A DNA stretch of 64,000 bases from Tiliqua scincoides (lineage: Eukaryota > Chordata > Lepidosauria > Squamata > Scincidae): contig NC_089823.1 of the NCBI RefSeq assembly GCF_035046505.1, positions 229,484,604 through 229,548,603 on the forward strand. The letters are read 5' to 3'. Of the stretch, positions 21,640 through 33,361 are shown piece by piece. Below the pieces are notes generated by a model. It was not told the origin of the DNA. It did not search any database and was given only the letters and a program-made list of their open reading frames with translations. The position numbers were made by a program, and so were the translations under genes. Position 1 is the first letter of the stretch, and every line of letters starts with the position of its first letter.

Positions 21640-21801
21640 GTAAGATAAGCAGATGTCATAACCGACATATGTATTCGAATCCTGGAAGATCTGGTGAGGA
21701 GGTAGATGTGGTGTCAGCAGTGGCCCCTTTAAGGGTAAGGCCTGGGCATCCAGCAGAGTGTGCTGCACAGCTGCAGCCACTTGAAGGCAATAGGGCCCTC
21801 A
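21640..21801 (+). mobile_element. Second copy of the unclassified LTR-like repeat
   Basis: It matches 8,640-8,825, sharing gtggcccctttaagggtaag and gcagagtgtgctgcacagc. It ends abruptly at agggccctcagg, where an RTE-like LINE fragment begins. Class uncertain, treated as a fossil. Confidence 0.5.
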
Positions 21802-22222
21802 GGGCCTTCCTTCTTTGCCTCAGGGCTATGGGCCTTCCTTCTTTGCCTCTTTGTCTCAGTCTGTTGGCCAAGTGTCTCTTCAAACTGGGAAAGGCCATGC
21901 TGCACAGCCTGCCTCCAAGCGGGCCACTCAGAGGCCAGGGTTTCCCACTTGTTGAGGTCCACTCCTAAGGCCTTCAGATCCCTCTTGCAGATGTCCTTGT
22001 ATCACAGCTGTGGTCTACCTGTAGGGCACTTTCCTTGCATGAGTTCTCCATAGAGGAGATCCTTTGGGATCCGGCCATCATCCATTCTCACGACATGACT
22101 GAGCCAATGCAGGCATCTCAGTTTCAGCAGTGCATACATGCTAGGGATTCCAGCACGTCCCAGGACTGTGTTGTTTGGAACTTTGTCCTGCCAGGTGATG
22201 CCGAGGATGCGTCTTGCAAATA
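21802..22222 (-). mobile_element. RTE-like LINE C-terminal fragment
   Basis: Minus-strand LINE piece encoding ILGITWQDKVPNNTVL, SHVVRMDDGRIPKDLLYGEL and further C-terminal sequence. The terminal hairpin tail present in the sister copies at 36 and 61 kb is absent. The 3' side is fused to an LTR-like repeat, and a 28-bp segment beginning gggccttccttctttgcctc is duplicated at 21,802 and 21,830. The 5' side stops near 22,222. Confidence 0.75.
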
Positions 22223-23081
22223 GCTTACACACACATGTATAGATATACAAACATAGGCTCGCCTTTTCAGACACCCTGCTGAACATGCAGACCTTGGGGG
22301 TGAAGGCCACAGTCACACTCCTGCTTCCTGATCCCTGTGTTGAAGGTACACATAGAGGAAAGGTGTATGAACAGCACTTAGCTCTTGCATAGTCAATAGC
22401 TATCAACACGGCAGGCCATTTCCGTCCCATTTTCTTGCAGTCTGAAATGGTACAACCCAAGAAATAAACTTGGCCTCTTGAGTAGTGATATAGGTCACAG
22501 GACGTCTTGGGGCTCCACGAATCCAAAAAAGAACCCTCATCAGCACCCAGTGAGAACCTCACGGTAGTGCTGGGAATGGGGCAGATAATACTGCATGTCA
22601 GACTCTGAACTGATCTTCTGACATAGTTATTCATCACTAACTTGGTGCTGCTTCTGTGGGTGGTGCAATGGAAGGCAAAGGTATTTTTGTCTCATCCATC
22701 ACTTCCACCCGCTTCAAACTGCATAGCCAGGCTAGCTCAGAAGCTTGTAGCGCCAACATAAAATACCATATGCTTTGGAGTGCGTAGGCAACTTCAGATT
22801 CAGTCGTTGCCAGCCCAGCTTGATTTCAAGCAAGGTTTCCAAATATCATTTGCAAATTAGTCTTGTCCTGATTGTACCCTCTTCTTTAAGGGCTTCTGCA
22901 GGTCTAACACATATGTGCCTGTTTCCCGGATCATTAATGGGGATGTTCAAAAAGATTAGACCTAACATGTGTGATGACTACCTCTTTTTAAGTTGATAAG
23001 AGTGTTGTTTCTGCTTATTACCTTTCATCCTATGTGCTTACTGCTGGCTATGTTCTATGGTTATCTGAATGCATATTACCC
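22223..23081. other. Unassigned sequence
   Basis: No repeat ends or domains recognised. The long minus-strand frame at 22,002-22,637 is LINE only in its last 70 codons. Its first 140 codons fall here and show no known domain. Confidence 0.4.
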
Positions 23082-24171
23082 TAAGAACATAAGAAGAGCC
23101 CCACTGGATCAGGCCAAAGGCCCATCTAGTCCAGCTTCCTGTATCTCACAGCGGCCCACCAAATGCCCCAGGGAGCACACCAGATAACAAGAGACCTCAT
23201 TCTGGTGCCCTCCCTTGCATCTGGCATTCTGACATAACCCATTTCTAAAATCAGGAGGTTGCACATACACATCATGGCTTGTACCCCATAATGGATTTTT
23301 CCTCCAGAAACTTGTCCAATCCCCTTTTAAAGGCATCTAGGCTAGACGCCAGCACCACATCCTGTGGCAAGGAGTTCCACAGACCGACCACACGCTGAGA
23401 AATATTTTCTTTTGTCTGTCCTAACCCGCCCAACACTCAATTTGAGTGGATGTCCCCTGGTTCTGGTGTTATGTGAGAGTGTAAAGAGCATCTCCCTATC
23501 CACTCTGTCCATCCCCTGCATAATTTTGTATGTCTCAATCATGTCCCCCCTCAGGCGTCTCTTTTCTAGGCTGAAGAGGCCCAAACGCCGTATCCTTTCC
23601 TCAAAAGGAAGGTGCCCCAGCCCCGTAATCATCTTAGTCGCTCTCTTTTGCACCTTTTCCATTTCCACTATGTCTTTCTTGAGATGCGGCGACCAGAACT
23701 GGACACAATACTCCAGGTGTGGCCTTACCATAGATTTGTACAACGGCATTATAATATTAGCCGTTTTGTTCTCAATACCCTTCCTAATGATCCCAAGCAT
23801 AGAATTGGCCTTCTTCACTGCCGCTGCACATTGGGTCGATACTTTCATCGACCTGTCCACCACCACCCCAAGATCTCTCTCCTGATCTGTCACAGACAGC
23901 TCAGAACACATCAGCCTATATGTGAAGTTTTGATTTTTTGCCCCAATGTGCATGACTTTACACTTACTGACATTGAAGCGCATCTGCCATTTTGCTGCCC
24001 ATTCTGCCAGTCTGGAGAGAGATCCTTCTGGAGCTCCTCACAATCACTTCTGGTCTTCACCACTCGGAAAAGTTTGGTGTCGTCTGCAAACTTAGCTGCT
24101 TCACTGCTCAACCCTGTCTCCAGGTCATTTATGAAGAGGTTGAAAAGCACCGGTTCCAGGACAGATCCTGG
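23082..24171 (-). mobile_element. CR1-type LINE, 5'-truncated (1.1 kb)
   Basis: Minus-strand CR1 covering the tail (ctaagaacataagaagagcc at the low end), the 3' UTR and the ORF2 C-terminus up to just before the FADD box. Two frames hold it: 23,342-23,983 (213 codons, with LGVVVDRSMKVSTQCAAAVK and [18 protein letters not shown]) and 23,911-24,150 (with NDLETGLSSEAAKFADDTKL). The frame changes between them near 23,980, and the last codons of ORF2 are also out of frame. It is close in sequence to the 5-kb copy. Confidence 0.9.
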
Positions 24172-24262
24172 GTCTACCCTGTCTACCCTGAAGCTAGACT
24201 ACTGGGTCTACCCTGAAGCTAGACTACTGTAAATTGTTCTTATGTACCGTTCTTATGTACCG
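24165..24262. repeat. Short tandem duplications at a CR1 5' boundary
   Basis: The phrase ctaccctgaagctagactac occurs twice in tandem and ctaccct three times. It is followed by a duplicated gttcttatgtaccg. The block starts at the point where CR1 homology ends. Confidence 0.7.
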
Positions 24263-25964
24263 TAGAATTGTCCTTATGACTCTTCCACAGTGAGGCTATT
24301 ACAGAATGAGGCAGCTTCCCATCTGTGAGCTACTAATTGGGTACTTCCTTGGGAGAAACCTCAGGACCAGCTTTCTAGGACCATCTAGATAGGTGCGGTG
24401 TCAGCCATCGACCAGGTCAGGCAGTGACCAAGATCCACCTGGATGGGCTGATTCCTGACCCAGTGCTGATGGCAGAAGTGGTACCCAAAATGCAGGGGTG
24501 CTCTGGGGCACTTAGTGCAGGGCTGTGCCCCAGAGCTCCCAATAGCCTGGTGCCAGTGTTGCTTCTTGGCACAAGTCACAGTTTTGATTGGATTTATCCC
24601 TTGAGCAAAAGAGCCAGGGTCCTGTTTGGGGTCAATCATGTTTTAAAGGGCCTTGCAAACTAGAATGGAATTACAACATCATTATCATTCATTATGAAAA
24701 TGTGGCCATAATGATAAGCAAGAAACAGAGACAAAGAGTCTATAAATAGTAGTGAACTCTTAGCAGGATACAATTATTCGTCACTGAACTGTCAATGGAA
24801 ACTGGGCCACTTTGTATCAGAAGTGTTACTAGATAGGTTTTACCCCCAGAGTCTGTGGTCTTAAGCAGGGTTTCAGGTTTCAGGGGACCTTGGGCAAAGT
24901 GATCTTTGGTGAGTGCCCTCCTATGAAAGTCGGCAGTGAAGGAAGTCTCCTCTCTGTCTGCTGCCTGGGGTGGTGGTGTGTGTACACTAGTACTCTCTTA
25001 CACTCTACAATAATGGGGAACTGGCAGTGAGTGTGCAGCTGGGGACCTGTAACGGAGGCCCCCCCCCCCCAAAGGTGACACTGCTGCAGTTGCCTGCTCT
25101 CAAGGCCACTTCATACAAACAACAATTCCAGACCATCCGAGGAAAAGCCACACCACTGATGGTCACATTAGTTGGAGCCTGATAGAGCAGCTTCAGGAGA
25201 GCGGAATAGAATATAAGGCAAGAGAACTCTTGGCCCAGTGGGATGCAACTCTCTCCTCTAGCAAGCATCTCAAAGTGGCCAATGTCTTCTACAGCTTCAG
25301 CAGCTTGTACGCCAAGCCAGCAAAGAGCACTGAAACATCATGGTATAATTAGTGGTGTACTTTGATTCAACCTCAGAGTTGTCTCTGGTTACAAAAGCGA
25401 AATGGGTCTGCTCTGTGTGTCTCCAGCAGAAGAAATCTGCCTTGTCCATGCTTTGCTTATGTAAAAGAGACGCTGGGGAGGGTTACTGCAGCTTTCTCTT
25501 CCCTGGTGTGAGCCTGACAGTGAGTTCTGACTATCCACTCAAAGCCTCATAATTGAAGTCACTATCAACCATAGACCAGCTCTCTTAGGAGATTGCTTTT
25601 GGTGATTTATATGGGACTAGATGTGCCCAAGGATAATTTATTTCCAAACAGGAGAGAAATGGAATCAAAACAAACCATGCTGGACATGAAACCTCCCACG
25701 CTGGTCTCCTGTCTCCAAACGGAAGCTCTCATTTTTTTGCACTTGTAGATTCTGAGCCTGGCTTGTTCGGGCCAGCAGCAGAGTTTTGTTTCAATTTTAG
25801 CTATACTTCTATTATTCATTGCAATTGTTATCCTTAAAAGGAAAAAAAACAAAAAACAAAAAACTGTGAGAACCAGTGGCAAAAAACATGAATGTGTTTG
25901 TAAATGAAAATACAGAAGTAGCTATGATTTGATTCTTGCCATTTACAGACCACCTCTAAGGACT
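24263..25964. other. Unassigned, mostly unique sequence
   Basis: About 1.7 kb with low repeat content and no recognised domain, apart from a C run near 25,061-25,071. Weak GC-rich, MITE-like character is seen at 24,385-24,560 but no ends were found. Confidence 0.4.
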
Positions 25965-26240
25965 TTTATTTGTTTATTTTCTTCAGCTTTTCATTTAATT
26001 TCGGAAGTGTGCAAAATGGGTATATCATCATAAAACCACAAATGTTTAAAAAACATAGCAAAGCATGACAGATTAAAAAAAGAAGAAGAAGAAGAAATCT
26101 CAGGGGGATAACATTGCCCAAAGACTTGCTGGAACAAGTAGGTCTTCAACAGCAGCCATGAAAAAAAGAACTGAGTGAATCTCCTGGGGCACAGAGTTCC
26201 ACTCCTCCTGGGTGCTGATACCCATGGAGAATAGTCTCCA
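25965..26240 (-). mobile_element. L2-like LINE C-terminus/3' UTR fragment
   Basis: On the minus strand LLKTYLFQQVFGQ and, upstream in another frame, EEWNSVPQEI match the L2-clade C-terminus (LWNSLP..LKTxLFxQAF). An AT-rich 3' UTR-like stretch follows. It is old and frame-broken. Confidence 0.55.
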
Positions 26241-26447
26241 TGTCCTGGTTAACCACACCTCTGACAGTGCCCAAATGCACAGAAGGCGGTGATGTTCAAC
26301 CTGACAGGCAGGTTCATGTCACCTGGTGTCTTCCTGCTTGCCTGGCTCTTCCAGGCTGCTTTAAAGTGCCTCCAGGCAAGCAGCAAAGAACTCTCCCTCC
26401 CTCACCTTTCCATAAGAAATCATGTGTTGACCATCAGGAAGTTGCAA

Positions 26448-26597
26448 AGGGCTGTGGCTCAGTGGTAGATAATCTGCTTTCTATGTGGAAGATTCTGGCA
26501 TCTCCAGGTAGGGCAACTGTGGAAAACCACTAGCCTGTGCTGACAATGACCTAGATGGCTCAATGGTCTGACGTACCATAACGCAGCTTCCTATGAG
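26448..26597 (+). mobile_element. tRNA-derived SINE
   Basis: The head gggctgtggctcagtggtag carries a good A box, and the body has ggcatctccaggtagggc and atggctcaatggtctgac. It ends in gcagcttcctatgag. The B-box segment expected between the head and ggcatctcc is shortened, so this copy lacks a complete RNA polymerase III promoter. Confidence 0.8.
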
Positions 26598-27462
26598 ATG
26601 TATTCCCCTGTTCTCCCAATGAACTAGTACCCCTCCACAGGTTGCCCCTTGCCCACCAGGTTTCCATGCCTCCAGGGCAACAGCTGCAGCCTACTCCATC
26701 CACTTGCTGTGGGACCATCGATATGAGCTCCGTTTTCCCAGTGGCACTTTGACCCGTGTCACAGAAAACATGGGGAACTATGTGGAGCGATTGAAGAGAG
26801 TGAGAACAAGCAGGGGACTGGAGAAGAGTCTGCTTACATCAGCTGGAGATGCTATCTAGAGAAGGAAAAACACTTTTATTTCCCCCGTGGACTGGCAGTT
26901 CATTTTGCTGCAGCAGAGACTCTAATGGAAAATAATAAAAACCCATTTTAGTCAGGCTGTATCTAGAACAATTACAGGTCAAGGCAATCCTCCAAGCAGG
27001 CCGTTGAGCAACATAACACATTACTTTGTCACACTGGCATGTTTTGTAGCCTGGGGATTTTTACCATTTGGAAGCGAACTGGAGAGGTCGAGGCCTCTTA
27101 TGATGTAAGGAGAAACCCCACCCCCCGCAACCCTGGCTCTCAGCCTTGGCTGCCAGAGCTGGATTGCGGAAGAAATGTCAGCACATGAAAGCACACAATG
27201 GTCTCATATTTCTTAAGTGGTGTATTGATTTTTTGCACATTGGAACAAAAACGTACTTTTGTACAGAAAAGGGGCCATCATCTCCTCCCAGAAAATTCAA
27301 ATCCTCCAGCTGGGTATGTGGAAAGGAACAGAATGAACCACTGACAATAAAACATCCAATATTGTGGTGAATGCCCTGTTTTTCCCCTTCCATTTTTTTT
27401 TTTTTAGTTTTGGACATTTTCTATCATCCAGCACAGCAATTTTCAACATACTGACCTCTATG
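26598..27462. other. Unassigned, mostly unique sequence
   Basis: No recognised repeat. An uninterrupted frame of about 75 codons lies at 26,630-26,860 but has no start codon or recognisable domain (see rejected). T-rich runs occur near 27,390-27,405. Confidence 0.4.
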
Positions 27463-27541
27463 GAAGTGTTTTTTCTCAAACTGTGGGTCGGGACCCACTA
27501 GGTGGGTGGGCCTTTCGTGGCACACCAGTGTTGAAATCGCT
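27463..27541. mobile_element. Short hAT-like remnant
   Basis: The left side gttttttctcaaactgtggg and the right side cagtgttgaaatcgctg look like two hAT ends only about 80 bp apart. Between them lies cgggacccactaggtggg. It is likely a deletion derivative of the cagtggttctcaaac family. Confidence 0.45.
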
Positions 27542-27624
27542 GCTCCAGAGGCTTCTGTGCTGGTTTAGTACCCCCAGAGCTGCAAGGCCAACTTCCTACA
27601 GTGGCATTTGTCTGAAATGCCATT

Positions 27625-27940
27625 CCCAAACAGCCCCATAGCTGGATGTACTGGGTTCCTTCTCTATGTCTGAACTTTCCCCAGAGACTGATCCAACCTA
27701 AGTCCCCTCCTGCTGATGCAGCTATGTCAGTGGGGCATGTACTGCATCTCCCCATTCAGGTCCCAGAGGCCTCACTTATTCCTTTTAGTTCTCATTTGTT
27801 CCCAGGCAAGCTTCCAGTGCCCCAATTGGTCCACTTGGATCAGCACCAGCTACAAGTCTGAGTGGACCTGAGCAGGTGGACTGAGCCCAGGAAAGGGAGA
27901 TAGGATATCAGTGGGGCCGTCAATATCGCCCCATTCCTGA
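27625..27940. mobile_element. MITE-A-related fragment
   Basis: The stretch gctgatgcagctatgtcagt and ccccaattggtccacttgga parallels the MITE-A-related sequence at 20.05-20.2 kb. Ends not identified. Confidence 0.4.
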
Positions 27941-28807
27941 CCTCGACACGCTCCCTCCCTGCCCCAGACTCCACCCTGTTCCTCTCTGCCCTGTTCACAG
28001 TAAATCTTCAGGACTGCTTTGAGTAGTCACCTGGAGACTGACACTGATTCCTGGAGAACTCGTAATCCTCCTCACACCAGATTCCGAGACAGAGGCCCTG
28101 CACCTGACCAGGTGCTTCCATCCTTCAGCTAAAGTTTCGCCATCCTGTTTTTCTCTGTTGCTCCCTGTCCATCCTATGCCGCTTATTTTATTTCTTCAGG
28201 CACACATCTTACACCCTCTCTTACACACTCTCTCTCCCTAGATGGAAGGGGGCAGGGTGTAGCTTCTTTCCCAGATTCCGATGGCTTTCTCCACTCCAAA
28301 CATTCCCGAGAGACTCTGCATGCAGAGATTCCCTCTTAAAAATTAACCCCCCCCCCCCATAAGGTAGCACCATCATTAAGGAACAAGGACATTCTTTTGC
28401 AAATCTTGAACACTGACTAGGTACAGCTTTCAGGCAAACTTGCAATAATATTTTTAATATGCCATCAGTATAATGGTGTTCAACTTTTCCTAGATTTTTG
28501 CAAGTCAGTCACTTTGGCAGTGGGGAACGATTTAGCCATAGTTAACTTGGCACAGTCGATAACATAATATGGTTTGTTCCTGACAGCTTATAGGTGACAC
28601 CATTTTCATATAATTGAAAATGCAGAGAAAATGATCCAACTTTGCCCTTAGATTTCATTTCCCAAGACTTTCAACACTATTTCAACACTATTATATAACC
28701 ACACATGCAGCAACATCTTCTTTCTTCCACACATTATCAGCTTGTACCATTATATGATGTAGTTTCCAGAGCAACATAGGAGAATGAATAACTGTCTTAT
28801 CCTCTGT
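27941..28807. other. Unassigned sequence
   Basis: No recognised repeat ends or domains; a C homopolymer lies at about 28,349-28,359. Confidence 0.4.
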
Positions 28808-29555
28808 AGGCAACCTTTCAGTCTCGAAAGAACTCTGAATGGTGGTTCTGGCACAGCGTCTAGTGTGGCTGAAAAGGCCGATTCGGGAGTGACAATCCCT
28901 TCCACACTGGGAGCAAGTGCAGTCTGTCCCTGGCCTGTCTCCCTGCCTATGGGCCTTCCTTCTTTGCCTCTTAGCCTCAGACTGTTGGCCAAGTGTCTCT
29001 TCAAACTGGGAAAGGCCATGCTGCACAGCCTGCCTCCAAGCGGGCCGCTCAGAGGCCAGGGTTTCCCACTTGTTGAGGTCCACTCCTTAGGCCTTCAGAT
29101 CCCTCTTGCAGATGTCCTTGTATCGCAGCTGTGGTCTACCTGTAGGGTGCTTTCCTTGCACAAGTTCTCCATAGAGGAGATCCTTTGGGATCCGGCCATC
29201 ATCCATTCTCACAACATGACCGAGCCAACGCAGGCGTCTCTGTTTCAGCAGCGCATACATGCTAGGGATTCTAGCACATTCCAGGACTGTGTTGTTTGGA
29301 ACTTTGGCCTGCCAGGTGATGCCGAGAATGCGTTGGAGGCAGCGCATGTGGAAAGCGTTCTGTTTCCTCTCCTGTTGTGAGCGGAGAGTCCATGACTTGC
29401 TGCTGTACAGAAGTGTACTCAGGTTGCAAGCTCTGTAGACCTGGATCTTGGTATGTTCCATCAGCTTCTTGTTGGACCAGACTCTCTTTGTGAGTCTGGA
29501 AAACGTGGTAGCTGCTTTACCGATGCGTTTGTTTAGCTTACGGCACACTGTCTTA
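28808..29555 (-). mobile_element. RTE-like LINE, C-terminal half
   Basis: Minus-strand LINE piece in two frames. The frame at 29,087-29,548 (153 codons) encodes KRVWSNKKLMEHTKIQVYRA, QNAFHMRCLQRILGITWQ and RLRWLGHVVRMDDGRIPKDL. The frame at 28,691-29,083 continues with WRQAVQHGLSQFEETLGQQ and ends in a Cys/His knuckle, CTCSQCGRDCHSRIGLFSH then TRRC. A stop separates the two frames. The 3' tail (gcaacctttcagtctcgaaa) is altered relative to sister copies. The clade is uncertain, as I know this C-terminus only from RTE-like LINEs by resemblance. Confidence 0.8.
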
Positions 29556-29644
29556 TAACATGTTGAAAACTGAGAACCTTCGGAAAAGAGAAAAGGCCAG
29601 GCCTCATCAGGAATTATTGTGACCTACAAATCTCCATTCCACTT

Positions 29645-29880
29645 TGGGTCCAATCCTATCCAATTTTTCAGTGCTGGTGCAGCCGTGCTGATGGGGCTTG
29701 CACTGCGTCCTGTAGTGGGGAGGCTATCACAGAGGCCTCCTCAAGGTATAGGAACATGTGTCCAGGGCTCATCCAAGAACTTCTACCAACTGAGGCAGCA
29801 GCCCAAATGCTGCTCCCCTTACCTGGTGATGTGCCTCACATTCCCCCCTTCTGCTTTGATCTTTGATCTAGTGATCTGGG
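29645..29880. mobile_element. MITE-A fragment
   Basis: The left end gggtccaatcctatccaatt and following gtgctggtgcagccgtgctg match the MITE-A left half. No right end was found. Confidence 0.55.
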
Positions 29881-30033
29881 AGATGGGCAGGAGTCTGAAC
29901 TAATGCACATTTTACATTTTGAAAAGAAATTCCCATTTTCTCCCCAGAACAGAAACAAAATTGGGGCCATGATATCGCAGGGACAGGTATCAGAAAATGA
30001 GGACTGCTAGTGATGAATAGGGTCAGCTGAAAT

Positions 30034-30370
30034 CAGTGGCGTAGCTAGAGGGGATGCAAAGCACTGGTTAGTTGGCAACCTTCAGTCTCGAAAGACGATG
30101 GTATAAGCCTACAGCACCCGGTATTCCCAGGCGGTCTCCCATCCAAGTACTAACCAGGCCTGACCCTGCTTAGCTTCCAAGATCAGACAAGATTGGGCAT
30201 GTGCAGGGTAACAGTTGCTGTCCACTAAGTTTTGCCATTCCTGGAGGGGGAGCAAAACGGAGACCTATGCCCGGAATGACTCTGAAGGGGAGAGGGAAGG
30301 GCTGCTTGCATGCAGCAGTGAGGCTCCCTGCAAAACTTAGTGCTTTGCACCCCCTCTAGCTACACCACTG
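30034..30370. mobile_element. hAT MITE carrying a 5S-SINE
   Basis: The ends cagtggcgtagctagaggg and cctctagctacaccactg are inverted. The outer octamers gctgaaat (30,026-30,033) and gttgaaat (30,371-30,378) match at 7 of 8. A 5S-SINE interrupts the left arm within gcact|aagttttgc. The hAT therefore predates that SINE insertion. Confidence 0.85.
30066..30220 (-). mobile_element. 5S rRNA-derived SINE, nested
   Basis: Minus-strand SINE with a 5S rRNA gene-like head at about 30,106-30,210. It retains aagctaagcagggtc, gcctggttagtac and ggatgggagaccgcctgg, followed by the shared LINE tail with its short hairpin. It sits inside a hAT MITE. A target duplication is at best very short (cact). Confidence 0.9.
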
Positions 30371-31450
30371 GTTGAAATGTATAACAGCCACTCCATTTGT
30401 GAGTTCGCCCGTACTCCAGTAATTATTCTATATTCCGCCCATATTCCAGTAATTGCTGGTGATGGTTTTATTTATTTCTCTTTTTAACCTTTTTTTAAAA
30501 AGGGCTTTAATATTGCTGATTCCACAAATGTCCCTGCCCTATAATGAGACAACTTTTTTAATGACTAAGAGGTTTACTAAATTAAATGTAAAACGCTTAT
30601 GGCTGAGATGCCCTGCTTTAGATTACGGTGCCATTCCCCGTTGGAGACGAGATTGTTTACTCCTGTAGAAAATTATCTTTGTTAAGCCGCAATCAATTTT
30701 TGCTACAGCTCTTTATGTTCTTGACAATTTGGTCGCTCGGCTGTTCAGAAAGTTCTTTTTACTTGATTACTTACATTGTTGATAATTGCCGTGGCTTTTG
30801 GCAGCCTGGGATCGTTCTAGCGTGCAGATTGCGATGCAAACGGGTGTCGCTTTGCTGCCGTTGCCAACGTTCTTGTGGTTTTTACCCAACACCTAGGAAT
30901 GTACAAACTCAAGCAGAATCCTTAGAAGACCTATTTGGATTGCTTCACAGTCCCAGTCTGGGAGCGAAAGCACATTGTGCAATGGAGCAGACGGTTGTTA
31001 GGAGCCAAAGGACTGTTTGCACTTTGATGTGCAGAAAGGTCCCTTGGGTATGTTCAGAGTTTGATCAGGGTTGCTAGTTTGCCCAGTTTGCTGTTTCTTC
31101 AGCTATATTTATTTTCTCCTCCATTTTTCAAAGATTGGCAGTTGTCTGGCATCACCAGGTCTTACCTCGGAAATCTCAATTTATTTAATGCATTGAATTG
31201 GATAAACCTAAATTTAATGGAGAAAGCCCATTTGCACATACAAAAGCATGTACAAACCAGTTGGTTATCTTCACTGAAATGGACTGAGAAGCCATTCTGA
31301 ATAGGGGAGGGGAGTGTCATGCACATTTCAAATCTCTTGTGCCAAATCTCTTGTGCCAAAAAGAGATGAATTTATCCCACCTGGTTGACTTTCTTGGCAT
31401 TCTTTCAGAAATTGCACTCTTAAGCACCTCCCATCCACAACAGGTGGGTG
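30371..31450. other. Unassigned, apparently unique sequence
   Basis: About 1.1 kb without recognised repeats. The 149-codon plus-strand frame at 30,628-31,077 is Cys- and Leu-rich, matches no family I recognise, and lacks any supporting signal. Confidence 0.4.
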
Positions 31451-31697
31451 CAGTGGCATAGCTAGAGGGGGTGGAAAGCACTAAGTTTTGCAGGGAGCTT
31501 CACTGTGGCGTGCGAGCAGCCTCTCCCCCTCCCCTTTGAGGCCATTCTGGTCAGGAAAGCAAAACGGAGGAATTCACCTTCATTTTGCTCCCCTCACCTG
31601 GAGTGGCTCGGAAGGAGAGGGGAAGAGGCTGCTTGCATATGGCAGTGAGGCTCCTTGCAAAACTTAGTGCTTTCCACCCCCTCTAGCTATGCCACTG
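31451..31697. mobile_element. hAT MITE (cagtggcgtagctag family)
   Basis: A 247-bp copy with cagtggcatagctagaggg at the left and ccctctagctatgccactg at the right. Subterminal agcactaagttttgcaggg is mirrored by ttgcaaaacttagtgctt. Flanks ggtgggtg and ggtagata match weakly. Confidence 0.8.
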
Positions 31698-33140
31698 GGT
31701 AGATATGGGAAGTGTCTTTGCACCCAACCCATGGAGAAGGACTATCAGCCAGTCAGGAAATAGGTTCTGGCCTGATATTTAAGATCTACCTTCTTTTGTC
31801 GTCTCCAGCATTCAGCACCTGCCTTCCTGGCCACCCTTATGGCAACCATGGGACCTTGGCTGGCCACATTTAGTGGCCAGGTAGGATTTTTGTTCCTTCT
31901 GTAATCCTAATTGTCTAAGGATGCACAGACATTTTTTTTTGCCTTTTCCTCACTGCAGTCTGGGGGTGGGGAAGCATGGCTTGTTGGGGCAGGCAGCTAC
32001 AAAAAGAGACTTGTTAAATGGGTCACAGCAGCACAGTGAAGGCAGGAAAGGAAGAGGGTTGATGGGAGGGGTTGATGGAGAGGGATCACCAAAGGGTGCA
32101 GAGGGATTTCCTCCAGGCTAGAAGGCTGAATGGCGCAAGGATTGTGTGGCACTTGAGGCCCACCTGGCTCACTCACCCCAAAGTTAGGAGGCCCAGGAGG
32201 TGTTGGTGGTGACTTGACCCTACATTTTTTGAGGTGTGAGCCGGTTGAAGTCAAGAGCAGGAGGGCGCTGTTGTGATTTGAGCCAAGGCAGCATGGGAGG
32301 GCATGAAGGGGTAGGGAGAAGAGCTTTGTTGATCGTGTCCTGAGAACGTAGAACTCAACAGAGCGTAGGCACCTTTAAAAAATAAAACAGGACATTTCTT
32401 GGGATCACAAAATCATTAGCACTGAGAGGTGATGAGTCAGGGATGTGTGAATCATTCCTCGTAAAGCCTACATTAGTGGCTTAACATACTGATCTGTTGA
32501 TTCACTGTTTTTCACAGAAACAATCTGATTTCAGAGTTCCTCTCCTGGCAGAACTCATTGTAAATACAAACAGGAAGCTGGATTACTTTACTAATAGCTT
32601 GGGCCATGATGGTTTCAAATGTGCTTTTCCATTGAGTGTTCTTAAGCAGTTGCTTTGGTCATTGGCTAAGGGGATGTTGCCTCCAATGGTCTTCCAGTAT
32701 CTCAGTAGTGACCTGCTTCTGCCCTTTCAGTATGGCAGGAAAAAAAAATGGTTGCTAGATTGTTAAGGAAACAAAAACAGCCCTGATGGTTCCTCTGCAT
32801 TTGAAGGTTGGCTGAATGATTGCTGGCTGTGCATTAATTCATATGCAGTCTGGTCTGCAGCATATGGTGACAGGTGACAGAAAAACTCACATAATGCTTT
32901 GGTCCCAGTTACGGATCTGCCCCCTGTTGTGTCCCATGGCACAGGTCCATGATGCCGCTTTCTGAGCAGTCCTAAACGCCATGCGGGTCTTTGCCTGCCC
33001 CCAGAATGGCACCCCTGCAAGGTCCATGGGTACAGTGCCCAGGGCTTTTGCCCCCCTGCTCCCCTCCAGGCCCACCACCATTTGGTCCTACTGACAAACA
33101 CTTATTGGACCTCAATCAAACCTCAAATTTTCACAGTATG
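31698..33140. other. Unassigned, mostly unique sequence
   Basis: About 1.4 kb with no recognised repeat ends or protein domains. Confidence 0.4.
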
Positions 33141-33212
33141 ATCCAATGCACATTTACTTTGAAGAAAGTCTCATTGGGTTGAATGGAATTGATTTCCATT
33201 CCAAGTAAGTGT
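33141..33212. repeat. Diverged copy of a dispersed ~90-bp squamate repeat
   Basis: The phrases catttactttgaagaaagtc and gtctcattgggttgaatgg resemble the dispersed element at 59,282-59,371. The end sequences are eroded. Confidence 0.45.
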
Positions 33213-33361
33213 ATACAGGAAAAATGACCTCAGCTAAAATATACCTGTACAGCAAACCACATTTAGATTTAGGGGTCATAGAGCCCCTTCAAAAAACCCT
33301 GGGAATTGGGTATATAATAACTTTCATTTGGAAGAGGCATCTACCAGAAGAACAAGTGGGG

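Noticed and set aside
23364-24232. Plus-strand frames of 173 and 206 codons
   Set aside because: They are antisense to the minus-strand CR1 ORF2, whose sense translation shows the real motifs.
26448-26530. tRNA gene
   Set aside because: Only an A-box-like head is kept, no cloverleaf is complete, and a SINE body follows.
26630-26860. Open stretch of about 75 codons with a host-protein-like look (RFPSGTLTRVTENMGNYVE)
   Set aside because: It has no start codon, the supposed splice acceptor is only a cag, and I recognise no family. An open run of this length is expected by chance in 64 kb.
30628-31077. 149-codon plus-strand frame
   Set aside because: Cys/Leu-rich translation without recognisable domain, signal peptide pattern or flanking gene signals; likely chance.
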